Below, in pieces: positions 35,060 through 44,386 of a stretch of 64,000 nucleotides of DNA (positions within the stretch are counted from its first letter, which is position 1; every line of letters starts with the position of its first letter). The position numbers and the translations under genes were made by a program. Source of the DNA: Pseudovibrio japonicus (GTDB taxonomy: Bacteria > Pseudomonadota > Alphaproteobacteria > Rhizobiales > Stappiaceae); the NCBI RefSeq assembly GCF_014651595.1, contig NZ_BMXE01000001.1, positions 682,001 through 746,000 on the forward strand, written 5' to 3'. The notes beneath the pieces were generated by a model. That model saw nothing but the letters and a program-made list of their open reading frames with translations, did no database searches and was not told the DNA's origin.

Positions 35060-35905
35060 TTACCCGGCTTTGGGCGTTCCGTCTTTGTCGACACGGCTGG
35101 AGATCCAGCCGCGAACATGCATCAACGCCTTGAAAGGCAAGATTAAAACCCAGGCCAGCTGGCGTGGTTCCTTGCCCCGAAATTCCTTTAATCCAAATGT
35201 TATGCCCTCCTGACCACCTTTCGGATCATGCACATATGTAAAGAATAGCCTATCCCACCAGGGGAAGTTGAAGCCGTAGTTGCTGTCGGTTTCTTTTGGG
35301 TGGGTCGAATGGTGGATGCGATGCATGTCCGGCGTTACGATAATCCAGCGCAAGATACGGTCTGCCTTTTCAGGGAGCTTGATGTTTGCGTGGTTGAACA
35401 TGGCAGCTGCGTTGAGAACCACCTCGAAGATAACGACTGAGAGGACTGGGGCGCCAAGGAGGGCGACGATGACCACTTTCCAGAGCATGGAGACTGCTAT
35501 TTCGAGCGGGTGAAAGCGCAAAGCGGTTGTGACATCAAAGCGTGGATCCGTGTGATGCACCTTATGCATATGCCATAGGAACGGGATCTTGTGGCTGGCC
35601 ACATGCATGGCCCAGACAGCAAAATCGAGCACAAAAAACGCGACAACGCCAGCGATGACCGGATCGACTGATAGCCAATGCGCGAGACCAAAGCCCTGCA
35701 CTTGTGCCCAGTAAGCCGTTGAAACAGCAGCAAAAGGCAGGGCAAACCGCAGCATCAAGGTGTTGATCACTGACAGGAGAAGGTTGGTTGACCAGCGCCG
35801 TGGGCGTTCCTGGCTCTCTGAACGCCGAGGGATGCAAATCTCCAGAAGTGCGAAGAGCAGAAATGCGCCCGCAAATATTCCCAGACGGATGACGCCTTCT
35901 TCCAT
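35060..35905 (-). CDS. Sterol desaturase / fatty acid hydroxylase superfamily protein
   Basis: 281 residues from ATG 35905 (GGAA 7 bases upstream); in-frame ATGs upstream give an unconserved extension. Integral membrane di-iron enzyme with the histidine clusters HVASH (101-105), HMHKVHH (112-118), NHANIK (172) and HRIHHSTH (195-202). Enzymes of this family hydroxylate or desaturate lipid chains or sterol-like substrates with O2. Ends tail to tail with the binding-protein gene, sharing no bases. Confidence 0.9.
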   Translation of the reverse strand: MEEGVIRLGIFAGAFLLFALLEICIPRRSESQERPRRWSTNLLLSVINTLMLRFALPFAAVSTAYWAQVQGFGLAHWLSVDPVIAGVVAFFVLDFAVWAMHVASHKIPFLWHMHKVHHTDPRFDVTTALRFHPLEIAVSMLWKVVIVALLGAPVLSVVIFEVVLNAAAMFNHANIKLPEKADRILRWIIVTPDMHRIHHSTHPKETDSNYGFNFPWWDRLFFTYVHDPKGGQEGITFGLKEFRGKEPRQLAWVLILPFKALMHVRGWISSRVDKDGTPKAG

Positions 35906-36037
35906 GATGTATTCCGTTTTATTTCGGCTCGTTGGCCGCATATTTATATTAGTTATTATGAATATGGGTCTAATTGAAGCCGGGGACAAGTAAATTTCCT
36001 GTCACCTGTGCCGTGAAACAGGCTATAAAATACCGCT

Positions 36038-36688
36038 ATGACTGAGATTTTATGGACACGTCCTGAAGGTGAGTGCCTTGGCACTCTTGTGTTGGCCCAT
36101 GGTGCGGGTGCGCCTATGGATTCCAATTTTATGAACCGGTTTGCGGAAGCTGCGGCTGAACATGGTATTGCAGTGGCGCGGTTTGAGTTTGATTATATGG
36201 CTAAGCGTCGGGAAACAGGGAAGAAATCGCCTCCGCCGCGGGCTGATAAGCTGATTGGTGAATACCAGAAGGCTGTGCAGTTGGTTCTGGATGAAGTTGA
36301 AGGGCCGATCCTGATTGGCGGCAAGTCCATGGGTGGGCGTGTTGCGGCGGCTCTAGCAGGTGGCGAGAGCCTTCCCAAGCGGGTTTCTGGCGTGGTCTGT
36401 CTGGGCTATCCTTTTCATCCTATTGGTAAATCTGATCTGGACAACTGGCGTTTGGACCAACTGCAGAATGCGCAGCGTCCGATCTTCATTGCGCAAGGGG
36501 ACCGGGATCAGATGGGAAGCCGGAGTGAGGTGGAAGTCGTTGATCTTCCTGAAACAATCAGCATTGATTGGCTGGAGGACGGGAACCATGATCTGGCCCC
36601 TCGGGGCGCCTCTCCGGCAACGTGGAATGGCAATATTGAACAGTCTGCGCAAAAGACCGCAGAGTTCCTTAAGCGCCTGATGCCTTAA
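36038..36688 (+). CDS. Alpha/beta-hydrolase-fold protein (COG3571 type)
   Basis: 216 residues. Small alpha/beta hydrolase: LVLAHGAGAPMDSNFM, the nucleophile elbow GKSMGGRVA (Ser97), the acid in QGDRDQMG (Asp155 or Asp157) and His184 in DGNHDLAPR. The family is known mostly as predicted dienelactone-hydrolase-like enzymes; the substrate is unknown. Cytosolic. Monocistronic with a terminator at 36699. Confidence 0.87.
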   Translation: MTEILWTRPEGECLGTLVLAHGAGAPMDSNFMNRFAEAAAEHGIAVARFEFDYMAKRRETGKKSPPPRADKLIGEYQKAVQLVLDEVEGPILIGGKSMGGRVAAALAGGESLPKRVSGVVCLGYPFHPIGKSDLDNWRLDQLQNAQRPIFIAQGDRDQMGSRSEVEVVDLPETISIDWLEDGNHDLAPRGASPATWNGNIEQSAQKTAEFLKRLMP

Positions 36689-36698
36689 GCTTTTTTAT

Positions 36699-36733
36699 GC
36701 CTCGCACTTTGACTGTGCGGGGCAATTTTCTTT
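36699..36733 (+). terminator. Terminator of the alpha/beta hydrolase gene
   Basis: GCCTCGCAC-TTTGAC-TGTGCGGGGC hairpin, then AATTTTCTTT. The stem includes one G-T pair. Starts about 10 bases after the stop. Confidence 0.7.
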
Positions 36734-36799
36734 GTAGGTTTTGCGCAGCTGAACTGAAAGCCTGCGGTTCTTCGGATGCGCCAGATGCGGAGTATTGAC

Positions 36800-38149
36800 G
36801 TGAGTGATGCTGTTTGGACCGCTCGTCAAAGTGCCTGGGTCCCCAAGCCGGATGATGCGCGCACGCCTTATGATGTGGACTATGCCCGCATCGTTCATTC
36901 TCATGCCTTCCGACGCCTGCAGGGGAAAACCCAGATCCTCAATCTGGGTGACAGTGACTTTTATCGCACCCGCCTGACACACACTTTGGAAGTGGCGCAG
37001 ATTGCCTCTGGCATTACGCGGCAAATCCGGACGTTCTTTATGGACCATCCGGCTTACGCCTACATTCCAGATGAAAGCCTCGTAAATACAATTAGTTATT
37101 GCCACGACATCGGGCATCCGCCGTTTGGTCACGGGGGCGAAGTTGCGCTGAATTATTGTATGCGCGATGCAGGTGGATATGAGGGCAATGGCCAGACTCT
37201 TCGGATCGTTTCAAAGCTTGAGAAGATGTCTGCCAGACATGGGGCGGATCTGACGCGGCGGGCATTACTTGGGATGATGAAGTATCCGGTGGCGTTCTCA
37301 CGGGTGCATAATCCGGAGCTATCCCCACAACTTGCTGCCAACACCTCTACAGTGCGCCTAATTGACCGGGAACGCTCCGCTCCGCCCAAATGCTATATGG
37401 ATGGGGAACAAGAGGTCGTGGACTGGGTGCTTGAGCCGCTCAGTGAAAGGGATAGGTCCTTGTTTTGCAGCTTTGAGAGCAAAGACGCCAAGCATGGGAA
37501 GTCCCTTTTTAAATCATGGGATTGCTCCATCATGGATCTGGCAGATGACATTGCATACGGGGTCCATGACTTTGAGGATGCAATTGCATTAGGGCTGGTT
37601 CGGGAGGAGCAGTTTCGGGAGGATATCTCGGCGGAAGACTGTACGGCATTTCTGGATGATCTGATTGAAAGCAATCGGGAGAAATATTCGGGCAATGCTT
37701 ATGAGCAGATGATTTCCGGCCTGTTTGGCGACCCTAATCGGAGAAAACAGTTCATCGGAAAGCTGGTTCACTTCTTTATCGTTGCAGTGCAGATCAAGCA
37801 GAACGAGGCTTTCTCCGAGCCATTACTGAAGTACAAAGCTGCTCTACCAGAGGGGCACTCCAAAGTGCTTGATGCGCTGAAAGGCTTTGTCTTTAAACGG
37901 GTTATTCAGGCGCCCAATGTGCAGCATCTGGAGTTCAAAGGGCAGACCATGGTGGTTGCTGTCTTTGAAACTCTGATGAGTGAACCAGAGGCGTTCTTGC
38001 CGGAAGAAGTCTACTTGGACTTCAAAAATACTGAAGACGGTTCACGGGTTGTCTGTGACTATGTGGCGAGCATGACGGATATGATGCTGCTGAAAACCTA
38101 TGACCGGCTGTTCAGCCCGCGCATGGGATCTATTTTTGACCGTGTGTAG
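36800..38149 (+). CDS. Deoxyguanosinetriphosphate triphosphohydrolase (dGTPase) family protein
   Basis: 449 residues from GTG 36800, preceded by GCGGAG at 7 bases; ATG 36776 lacks a ribosome site. HD-domain enzyme: HSHAFRRLQGKTQI, RTRLTHTLEVAQI (metal His61), SYCHDIGHPPFGHGGE (His102-Asp103), and MDLADDIAYGVHDFEDAI (last metal Asp). It hydrolyses dNTPs to nucleosides and triphosphate. The length of about 450 and the sequence resemble the dGTPase family reported to deplete dNTPs against phages rather than enterobacterial Dgt. No defence genes are adjacent. Confidence 0.92.
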   Translation: MSDAVWTARQSAWVPKPDDARTPYDVDYARIVHSHAFRRLQGKTQILNLGDSDFYRTRLTHTLEVAQIASGITRQIRTFFMDHPAYAYIPDESLVNTISYCHDIGHPPFGHGGEVALNYCMRDAGGYEGNGQTLRIVSKLEKMSARHGADLTRRALLGMMKYPVAFSRVHNPELSPQLAANTSTVRLIDRERSAPPKCYMDGEQEVVDWVLEPLSERDRSLFCSFESKDAKHGKSLFKSWDCSIMDLADDIAYGVHDFEDAIALGLVREEQFREDISAEDCTAFLDDLIESNREKYSGNAYEQMISGLFGDPNRRKQFIGKLVHFFIVAVQIKQNEAFSEPLLKYKAALPEGHSKVLDALKGFVFKRVIQAPNVQHLEFKGQTMVVAVFETLMSEPEAFLPEEVYLDFKNTEDGSRVVCDYVASMTDMMLLKTYDRLFSPRMGSIFDRV

Positions 38150-38183
38150 TTGCGATTTCTCTTTATCTTCAACACCTTAACGA

Positions 38184-38219
38184 AAAACGCTGCCAGAGGT
38201 TCTCTGACAGCGTTTTTTT
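38184..38219 (+). terminator. Intrinsic terminator of the dGTPase gene
   Basis: AAACGCTGCCAGAG-GTT-CTCTGACAGCGTTTTTTT: a long stem with one mismatch and a run of seven T. Confidence 0.9.
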
Positions 38220-38358
38220 GTGCGTCGGTTTGCGTTATTTACGCTTTTCGTGAGCTATTGGGTCACGCAGCACGCCTTTTTACTCGCGCGGCCAGATCCA
38301 ACTTTTTTGCAGAGCGAATTCTTGTCGCTTGATTGTCTCCAATCAAGCAGAACACGCA

Positions 38359-39345
38359 TTAGTCCTTGAACACCTCGTTGGCGTCCAGTTCATAATCTTT
38401 GGAGCAGAAGTCGCACTTGATGTGCACTATGCCTTCTGCTTTCATCTCGGCTTTGTCTGCATCAGAAAAATTCTGCATCATGGCAGTGATCTTTTTTTCC
38501 GAGCAGGTGCACTTGTCCGCCATTGGCTGCGGGGAGTAGACGGATGCACCACGTTCGTGGAACAAACGATAGAGCAGGCCTTCCACAGTGAGGCTTGGAT
38601 CGATGAGTTCATCATCTTTCACAGTCTCGACCAGCGAGCGGGCTTCGACCCATGCGTCGTCTTCCTCAACCTGATGGGCTTCGTGTCCTTCCGGGGCGTC
38701 GCCCGGATGGATGTCAGCCTGTTTCAGACGGTCCAGAGACTGCGGCAGGAACTGAACCATGATGCCGCCAGCGAGCCAGGAATGCTCAGCACCACCGTCT
38801 TCGGACTTGGTCAGCATTTCTGCAACGCCAAGACGGACGAAGGTCGGGATCTGTTCAGACTTCTGGAAGTACTCGTGGGCCGCCTCTTCCAAAGAGGTGC
38901 CGTTGAGAACCACGATGCCCTGATAGCGGCTGGTGTGTGCGCCCTGATCGATTGTGAAGGCCAGATGGCCTTTGCCGAGCAGGTGGTCCGGCTTGAACCC
39001 ATCTTGCGCAGCAACTTCAGCAACCTTGTCTGCATTGAACTGCGCCATTGCGCGCAGCCCGTCAGGCGCGTTGAAATCAACAACGAGCATGGAGACGGCA
39101 CCGTCGGTCTGCGCTTGCAGAGTCAGGCGACCTTCAAACTTGAGGGTACTGCCAAGCAGTGCGGTCAGGACGATTGCCTCTGACAGCAGCTTGTTGACCG
39201 GCGCAGGGTATTTGTGCCGCGCCAACATACTGTTCAGCACCGGCCCCATATTTACGATCCGACCGCGTACGTCCAGTGCTTCAACAGCAAATGGAACGAC
39301 AGCGTCAACGCCAGCGGCGGTCGGTTGAGCAGGTGTATTTGTCAT
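38359..39345 (-). CDS. hslO: Hsp33 family redox-regulated chaperone
   Basis: 328 residues, AGGAAAAAA before the ATG. Hsp33 N-terminal domain (RGRIVNMGPVLNSMLARHKY, VLTALLGSTLKFEGRLTLQAQ) and a C-terminal zinc switch with Cys279-x-Cys281 (CTCSEKK) and Cys311-xx-Cys314 (CDFCSKDY). On oxidation the zinc is lost and the chaperone becomes active. It lies downstream of argD-argF, an order usual in Rhizobiales, but separated from argF by two hairpins (39355-39445). Confidence 0.95.
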   Translation of the reverse strand: MTNTPAQPTAAGVDAVVPFAVEALDVRGRIVNMGPVLNSMLARHKYPAPVNKLLSEAIVLTALLGSTLKFEGRLTLQAQTDGAVSMLVVDFNAPDGLRAMAQFNADKVAEVAAQDGFKPDHLLGKGHLAFTIDQGAHTSRYQGIVVLNGTSLEEAAHEYFQKSEQIPTFVRLGVAEMLTKSEDGGAEHSWLAGGIMVQFLPQSLDRLKQADIHPGDAPEGHEAHQVEEDDAWVEARSLVETVKDDELIDPSLTVEGLLYRLFHERGASVYSPQPMADKCTCSEKKITAMMQNFSDADKAEMKAEGIVHIKCDFCSKDYELDANEVFKD

Positions 39346-39354
39346 TTTTTTCCT

Positions 39355-39445
39355 AGAGCCTCCGCGCTCAATTCGTGCGCGCGGCAGGCTCTATCCTTTA
39401 TTCTTAAACGCATCTTCTGCGAAAACCGGCAATCGGTTTTCGCAG
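39355..39445. repeat. Two palindromic hairpins between argF and hslO
   Basis: First AGAGCCT...AGGCTCT (39355-39392, with inner CGCGC/GCGCG), then CTGCGAAAACCG-GCAAT-CGGTTTTCGCAG (39417-39445, a perfect 12-bp stem). The second has the GAAAACCGG core of palindromes common in rhizobial intergenic regions. It probably separates argF and hslO expression. Confidence 0.7.
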
Positions 39446-39452
39446 CTATGCT

Positions 39453-40391
39453 CTATCTTTCAGGCAAAGCATCCATGCACCACGCCATAATGCCTTTTTG
39501 CGCGTGGAGACGATTTTCTGCCTCGTCGAATACCACAGAATGCGGGCCGTCGATCACCTCATTTGTCACTTCTTCCCCACGATGTGCAGGCAGGCAGTGC
39601 ATGAACAGAGCTGACTCGTTGGCTTCACTCATCAGGCGTTGATTGACCTGATAAGGTGCCAGCATGTTGTGACGAGTCTCGGCATTATCGTCACCCATGG
39701 AAACCCAACAATCGGTGATAACACAATCACTGTTTTTTACAGCAGCAAACGGGTCGTCGGTTACGACGAGTTCAGCTCCGCATGTATGCGCCTTTTCGAT
39801 CCAGTCAAGGGGTACCGTCAGTTCATTGGGTGCGGCCACGTTAATTTTGAAGTCAAATTTGGAGGCGGCATCGATCCAGGAGTAAAGAACGTTGTTGCTA
39901 TCACCGACCCAGGAAACGGTTTTTCCCTTGATGCTTCCACGGTGTTCTTCGAAGGTCATAATGTCTGCCATGATCTGGCAGGGATGGGAAACCTTTGTCA
40001 GACCATTGATGACGGGCACGGTTGCGTACTCGGCCAGTTCTCTGACCGCATCATGATCGAGCATACGGATCATGATCAGGTCCACGAAACGGGACAGCAC
40101 ACGGGCGGTGTCGGCAATGGATTCACCACGGCCAAGCTGCATCTCTGCGCCGGTCAACATAAGCGTTTCACCGCCAAGCTCGCGCATGCCCACATCAAAG
40201 GAGATGCGGGTTCTGGTGGAAGGCTGCTCAAAGATCATGGCGAGCACTTTGCCAGCCAGTGGGCCCTGCCCGCGATGTACGCCGTTGCGGGTGGACTTGA
40301 TCTGCTTGGCGCCTTCCAAAATCAAGCGCAGGTCATCGCCAGAAAAATCACTGATATCGAGAAAGTGTTGTTGGTTGGTCATAATGTTCAT
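39453..40391 (-). CDS. argF: Ornithine carbamoyltransferase
   Basis: 312 residues. It makes citrulline from ornithine and carbamoyl phosphate. Carbamoyl-phosphate loop STRTR at 58-62 ([15 protein letters not shown]), HPCQIMAD, and the ornithine-site [11 protein letters not shown] at 265. The first ATG (40391) overlaps the argD stop in an ATGA, so translation is coupled; ATG 40382 is an alternative. Second gene of argD-argF. Confidence 0.96.
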   Translation of the reverse strand: MNIMTNQQHFLDISDFSGDDLRLILEGAKQIKSTRNGVHRGQGPLAGKVLAMIFEQPSTRTRISFDVGMRELGGETLMLTGAEMQLGRGESIADTARVLSRFVDLIMIRMLDHDAVRELAEYATVPVINGLTKVSHPCQIMADIMTFEEHRGSIKGKTVSWVGDSNNVLYSWIDAASKFDFKINVAAPNELTVPLDWIEKAHTCGAELVVTDDPFAAVKNSDCVITDCWVSMGDDNAETRHNMLAPYQVNQRLMSEANESALFMHCLPAHRGEEVTNEVIDGPHSVVFDEAENRLHAQKGIMAWCMDALPER

Positions 40392-41590
40392 TTGGCAATC
40401 TCGGCGGTTTTCAGCTCGTTTTCCATGGCCACAGCAGCGGCTTCAATCTTTTCAACGAGGATGTCAATTTCTTCGGAGGTAATAGTCATTGGCGGCATAA
40501 TACGGAGCACGTTGTCTCCTGCACCCACAGGCAGCAGGCCGTTGTTGCGCATGTGCGTCAGCAATTGGGTGTTTGGCACCTTGCATTTGAGGCCAAGCAT
40601 CAGGCCTTCGCCGCGCACCAACTCAAACACGTCGCTGTGCTGATCGACCACACAGGCCAGCTTTTGCTTCAGCTGCAGCCCTTTTTCCCGAACAGCTTCC
40701 AAAAAGCCCGGCTCCAGAACAACTTCCAGAACAGCGTTGCCAACGGCCATTGCCAGCGGGTTGCCGCCAAACGTTGTGCCGTGAACGCCGGGCACCATGC
40801 CGCTTGCCGCTTCATTGGTTGCAAGGAATGCCCCCATTGGGAAGCCGCCGCCGATGCCTTTTGCAACGGCCATCAGGTCTGGTTCCACCCCTGCCCATTC
40901 ATGGGCAAACAGCTTGCCGGTCCGGCCTACACCAGTCTGGATCTCGTCATAGATCAGCAGCAGGTCGTTCTCATCACAGATGTCGCGCAGGCCTTTCAGG
41001 AACGCAGGGTCCATTGTGCGAATGCCGCCCTCGCCCTGAACAGGCTCCAGCATGATGGCTGCGGTTTCGGGGCCGACGATCTTCTTGACGGCTTGCAGAT
41101 CTCCTGCTGGGACCTGATCAAATCCTTCCGGCGCAGGGCCGAAGCCTTCCAGATACTTTTGCTGGCCGCCTGCTGCGAGTGCAGCCATGGTTCTGCCGTG
41201 GAATGCATTTTCAAAGGTGATGATGCGGTTCTTTTGCGGGTTGCCCTTGGCAAAGTGGTAGCGGCGGGCAGCCTTCATGGCGCCTTCGGTTGCTTCTGTA
41301 CCAGAGTTGGTAAAGAACACTACGTCAGCAAACGTGTTGTCAGTGAGCTGTCTGGCCAGCTTCTCACCCTCTGGAATGGTGTAGAGGTTGGTGACGTGCC
41401 AAAGCTTTTCAGCCTGCGACTTGAGGGCCTCGACGAGCTTGGGATGGGCGTGACCCAAGCCGGAGACGGCAATACCGGAGGCACAATCCATATATCGTCG
41501 ACCATCAGCCGCAATCAGCCAGACACCTTCCCCACGCTCGAACGCGAGGTCTGAGCGTGCATAAGTCTGCATTAGCGACGAAGTCGTCAT
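40388..41590 (-). CDS. argD: Acetylornithine aminotransferase
   Basis: 400 residues. PLP enzyme of arginine synthesis, possibly also succinyldiaminopimelate transaminase. [43 protein letters not shown] (Asp215) and the PLP Lys244 in [15 protein letters not shown]. Ribosome site GAGGAGTAAGAA before the ATG. The gene is preceded by a short leader ending in a hairpin plus T-run (41649-41676), with a promoter at 41715-41743, which suggests attenuation. Confidence 0.95.
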   Translation of the reverse strand: MTTSSLMQTYARSDLAFERGEGVWLIAADGRRYMDCASGIAVSGLGHAHPKLVEALKSQAEKLWHVTNLYTIPEGEKLARQLTDNTFADVVFFTNSGTEATEGAMKAARRYHFAKGNPQKNRIITFENAFHGRTMAALAAGGQQKYLEGFGPAPEGFDQVPAGDLQAVKKIVGPETAAIMLEPVQGEGGIRTMDPAFLKGLRDICDENDLLLIYDEIQTGVGRTGKLFAHEWAGVEPDLMAVAKGIGGGFPMGAFLATNEAASGMVPGVHGTTFGGNPLAMAVGNAVLEVVLEPGFLEAVREKGLQLKQKLACVVDQHSDVFELVRGEGLMLGLKCKVPNTQLLTHMRNNGLLPVGAGDNVLRIMPPMTITSEEIDILVEKIEAAAVAMENELKTAEIAK

Positions 41591-41648
41591 TTCTTACTCC
41601 TCATGGATTGAGCTTTCTCGGTTTGCTCAAAAATCTTGCTTGTTTAAA

Positions 41649-41676
41649 AACAAAAAACGCCATCTGGCGCTTTTGT
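41649..41676 (-). terminator. Terminator-like hairpin in the argD leader (attenuator candidate)
   Basis: On the minus strand AAGCGCCA-GA-TGGCGTTTTTTG(TTTTT): a compact stem followed by a long T-run, 60 bases before the argD ATG. No gene upstream on this strand needs it, and a promoter lies 40 bases upstream, so it would end a short leader transcript. Confidence 0.7.
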
Positions 41677-41714
41677 GTGACACCTAAGGTGCTCCGGTTT
41701 TAAGGGAGGCGACT

Positions 41715-41743
41715 TATAAACTGCGTTCCCTGAGGGCAGTCAA
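41715..41743 (-). promoter_or_regulatory. argD: Promoter of argD
   Basis: TTGACT, 17-base spacer, TTTATA on the minus strand. A strong sigma-70-type match, with the start of transcription expected near 41708 and the hairpin at 41649-41676 downstream. Confidence 0.65.
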
Positions 41744-42411
41744 TAACACGTATTGCCAGCAATCGGTTACTCCTGCTCAGGAATTCTTTGTCGATCCCCC
41801 GCTGTTGCTTCTGGTGCATCACAAACAGGTTGCACGTGAAGAAGGGCGCATTGTGACATTTTTGAGTAATGGAGTAGAGGGGAAATCCCCTGTTCTATGT
41901 CCAGTTTTTTTCCACGGTCCTTAAGGTTTATTCAATACACCTTTAGCGTGTATTTACCTATCTGAGCGCTCATATGGACCCGCGCCCCCTACGGCTATTT
42001 GTAGTTTATTACTGCTTTTGGCCAGTTGTTTTTTAGGGAGGCCTATAGGTATATAATAGTGACGGGGTAACACTAGCAGCTCTTACTTTGAGCTAGAAAG
42101 AATGCAGTAGAACTTGGTTTAACAAACAGCTCCTATTCTTTAGCTTGATAATCTTCTCCCACCACAAGAAGGCTGTTATAGGTAAGTAGTAGTACGGCAA
42201 TTCTGGGGAAAACCGGTTTCTTCCCCACCTCAATTCTTTAAGGTTATTGCTCGTATGAGCGCCCATATAGTACTGTACGATAAGAGTTATACACCATCTC
42301 GTAGTTACTGAACGCTGCAAGCACACAAGCTCAGGTAAGCGGCACTGTCGGATACGTCCGAGCTGAGCGAATGCTGTTTTGCGCGCCACTGAAGGAAGAC
42401 GGGGGCCTTTA
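41744..42411. other. Long intergenic region between argD and gcrA
   Basis: About 670 bases with no credible ORF. It holds several dyads: GGGGAAATCCCC near 41880, ATACAC...GTGTAT near 41935, and TGGGGAA...TTCCCCA at 42204-42227. It is AT-rich at 42000-42140. The gcrA promoter must be here; a small RNA is possible but I cannot support one. Confidence 0.55.
42204..42227. repeat. Inverted repeat upstream of gcrA
   Basis: TGGGGAA-AACCGGTTTC-TTCCCCA, 7-bp arms around a centre that itself contains AACCGGTT. 185 bases before gcrA. Could be an operator or a rhizobial-type GAAAACCGG palindrome. Confidence 0.5.
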
Positions 42412-42969
42412 ATGAGCTGGACAGCAGAACGTGTAGAGTTATTAACCAAATTATGGGCGGACGGATTAAGCGCCAGCCAAATTGCGGGGGAGCTTGGCAA
42501 TGTCACCCGAAACGCCGTGATCGGGAAGGTTCACCGGCTTGGACTTTCGGGACGCGCCAAATCGGGAGGCGGCGCAACCAAAACGAGAAAGGCACCTGCC
42601 CCTACGGCAAAGGCAGCCACCTTCACCAAGCCAACCCCGACTGAAGCTGTTACGGCAGCTATTCCGACCCCTACCCCCCGACAAATTCAACCTACCGTGT
42701 CCGGCGCCAACGCTCTTAAAGTTGAGCCAATTGAAACGATCGAAACCGAGATCGCTCCTCTTCCTGCCGCCGACATCTTCATTCCTGTTTCCGAGCGCGC
42801 TTCCATCCTGACATTGAATGAACGTACCTGTAAGTGGCCGATTGGTGATCCGGGGGCCGAGGACTTCTACTTCTGTGGTCGTCAGTCAGATGCAGGCACA
42901 CCTTACTGCGCTCACCACCGCAGTATCGCCTATCAGCCCGTCAGCGACCGTCGTCGCCGCGCAAGCTAG
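42412..42969 (+). CDS. gcrA: GcrA cell cycle regulator
   Basis: 185 residues from ATG 42412 with GAAGGAAGAC before. GcrA N-terminal DNA-binding domain MSWTAERVELLTKLWADGLS, then GNVTRNAVIGKVHRLGLSGR; Pro/Ala-rich linker (50-125); C-terminal sigma-70-binding domain with CKWPIGDPGAEDFYFCGR and PYCAHHRSIAYQP. It activates transcription at GANTC-methylated promoters in alphaproteobacteria, including cell-division genes. A partner of CcrM, which is outside the window. Confidence 0.96.
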   Translation: MSWTAERVELLTKLWADGLSASQIAGELGNVTRNAVIGKVHRLGLSGRAKSGGGATKTRKAPAPTAKAATFTKPTPTEAVTAAIPTPTPRQIQPTVSGANALKVEPIETIETEIAPLPAADIFIPVSERASILTLNERTCKWPIGDPGAEDFYFCGRQSDAGTPYCAHHRSIAYQPVSDRRRRAS

Positions 42970-43053
42970 AGCAGGCTGACAGATCAAGTTTTGAGCCGGG
43001 GCTTGTTCCCGGCTTATTGCTGTTTGGGAGTGGGTGCTCAGTGACTGCGCAGT

Positions 43054-43548
43054 TCATCGACCATTTGTTTGAAGGTCGAAGAATTCTTCCTTCTCCAGAT
43101 TGTAAACAATGCCCCACAAAGAAGGTCCTCCATCACACATGATGATCGCTTGTCCTCCGTTAACGTGATCTTCAACGTACTCCCTTGAGTAAGATGCATA
43201 GATGAGCTTCTTTCTCTCTTGCATGAAACCAACATACTGACCTCGGTAGGGCCCTGAATGCCAGCGGGGGTCAGACCACCGCTCAAATCCAGCTTGGATC
43301 AGATGTTCTGTAAGTTGCCCTTCTAGCTTGGCAATGACACTGAAGGAAGGAAGCCAATAAGGGCCAACAGGTTTGGGTGCAATGCGTGAGCACTGCTTAA
43401 AAAGTTTTGGTGCCTCGGCCAAGCTGATCGGTAGCGGGCCTTTTGAGGAGAATATTTCTGGAACAACGAAGGTCGTTCCTGTAGCCATCATGCTGGTCAG
43501 GGCCATAAAGACAATACTAAACACGACTTTCAATGACTTAACTATCAT
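43054..43548 (-). CDS. Hypothetical secreted protein
   Basis: 164 residues. N-terminal signal-like segment (LKVVFSIVFMALTSMMATGT, residues 6-25). The mature part has KLFKQCSRIAPKPVGPYW, an FERWSDPRWHSGPYRGQYVG stretch, two cysteines and IIMCDGGPSLWGIVYNLEKE. No family recognised. Less biased codon use than its neighbours, so possibly accessory. Convergent with gcrA, divergent from nothing close. Confidence 0.55.
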   Translation of the reverse strand: MIVKSLKVVFSIVFMALTSMMATGTTFVVPEIFSSKGPLPISLAEAPKLFKQCSRIAPKPVGPYWLPSFSVIAKLEGQLTEHLIQAGFERWSDPRWHSGPYRGQYVGFMQERKKLIYASYSREYVEDHVNGGQAIIMCDGGPSLWGIVYNLEKEEFFDLQTNGR

Positions 43549-43639
43549 ATTGAAAAACCTTATAAATCATTGGGACAACAGCTACCTAAGCGATAAATTT
43601 CGTCTTCCCAGATTCCATATGTTAGAGCCCAGTGAGCAT

Positions 43640-43663
43640 AAAAAAAACCGCCTCTCGGCGGTT
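43640..43663 (-). terminator. Terminator of the pst-phoU-phoB operon
   Basis: On the minus strand GAACCGCC-GAGA-GGCGGTTTTTTTT, a 7-bp stem plus T-run, about 28 bases after the phoB stop. Confidence 0.88.
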
Positions 43664-43690
43664 CTTCGATCCGTTAGATACCTATACCAA

Positions 43691-44386
43691 TTACCCAGTG
43701 GCAAACTGGTCGTTGAAGGCGTAGCCGGCGCCTCGGACGGTGCGGATCGGGTCTTTCATGCGGCCTTTGTTGATGGCCTTGCGCAGGCGGCCTACGTGTA
43801 CGTCTACTGTGCGTTCGTCCACGTACACGTCATGGCCCCAGACGGCGTCGAGCAGTTGTTCGCGGGAGTAGACGCGGCCTGGAGCGCTCATGAGGAACTC
43901 CAGCAGGCGGAACTCGGTTGGGCCGAGGTGGATCTCGTGGCCTGTTCTGCGGACGCGGTGGGTCTCGCGGTCGAGCTCTATATCTCCGGACTTGAGCATT
44001 GTGGAGACGACCTCCGGTAACGCACGGCGGAAGATCGCACGAACGCGGGCCATGAGTTCCGGAACGGAAAACGGTTTGACCACGTAATCATCGGCGCCTG
44101 TCGCCAGTCCACGAATGCGCTCGGATTCTTCGCCGCGGGCGGTGAGCATGATGATGGGCATGCGTTCGGTTTCCGAACGGGCCCGCAGGCGGCGGCAGAG
44201 CTCGATGCCTGAGAGGCCCGGAAGCATCCAGTCGAGCAGCAGGAGGTCTGGCTGGCTTTCCTGAAGAAGGAGTTCGGCCTCATCTCCTCTTGCGCACACG
44301 TCCACAGTGTAGCCTTCTGCTTCCAGATTATAGCGGAGCAGCAGGCTGAGTGGTTCTTCGTCTTCTACAATCAGTATCTTTGGCAT
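43691..44386 (-). CDS. phoB: Phosphate regulon response regulator PhoB
   Basis: 231 residues from ATG 44386. Receiver domain with Asp9 and phospho-acceptor Asp52 (LLDWMLPGLSG), the conserved Lys in VVKPFSVPELMARV, then an OmpR/PhoB winged helix (LGPTEFRLLEFLMSAPGRVY, DERTVDVHVGRLRKAI). When phosphorylated by PhoR it binds Pho boxes such as 50622-50638 and activates pstS and other genes. Last gene of the pst operon. Confidence 0.96.
   Translation of the reverse strand: MPKILIVEDEEPLSLLLRYNLEAEGYTVDVCARGDEAELLLQESQPDLLLLDWMLPGLSGIELCRRLRARSETERMPIIMLTARGEESERIRGLATGADDYVVKPFSVPELMARVRAIFRRALPEVVSTMLKSGDIELDRETHRVRRTGHEIHLGPTEFRLLEFLMSAPGRVYSREQLLDAVWGHDVYVDERTVDVHVGRLRKAINKGRMKDPIRTVRGAGYAFNDQFATG

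Noticed and set aside
38150-38332. 60-codon ORF after the dGTPase gene
   Set aside because: Contains the intrinsic terminator at 38184-38219.
42093-42506. 137-codon minus-strand ORF overlapping gcrA
   Set aside because: Overlaps the strongly supported gcrA start, low-complexity and rich in rare residues, no ribosome site.
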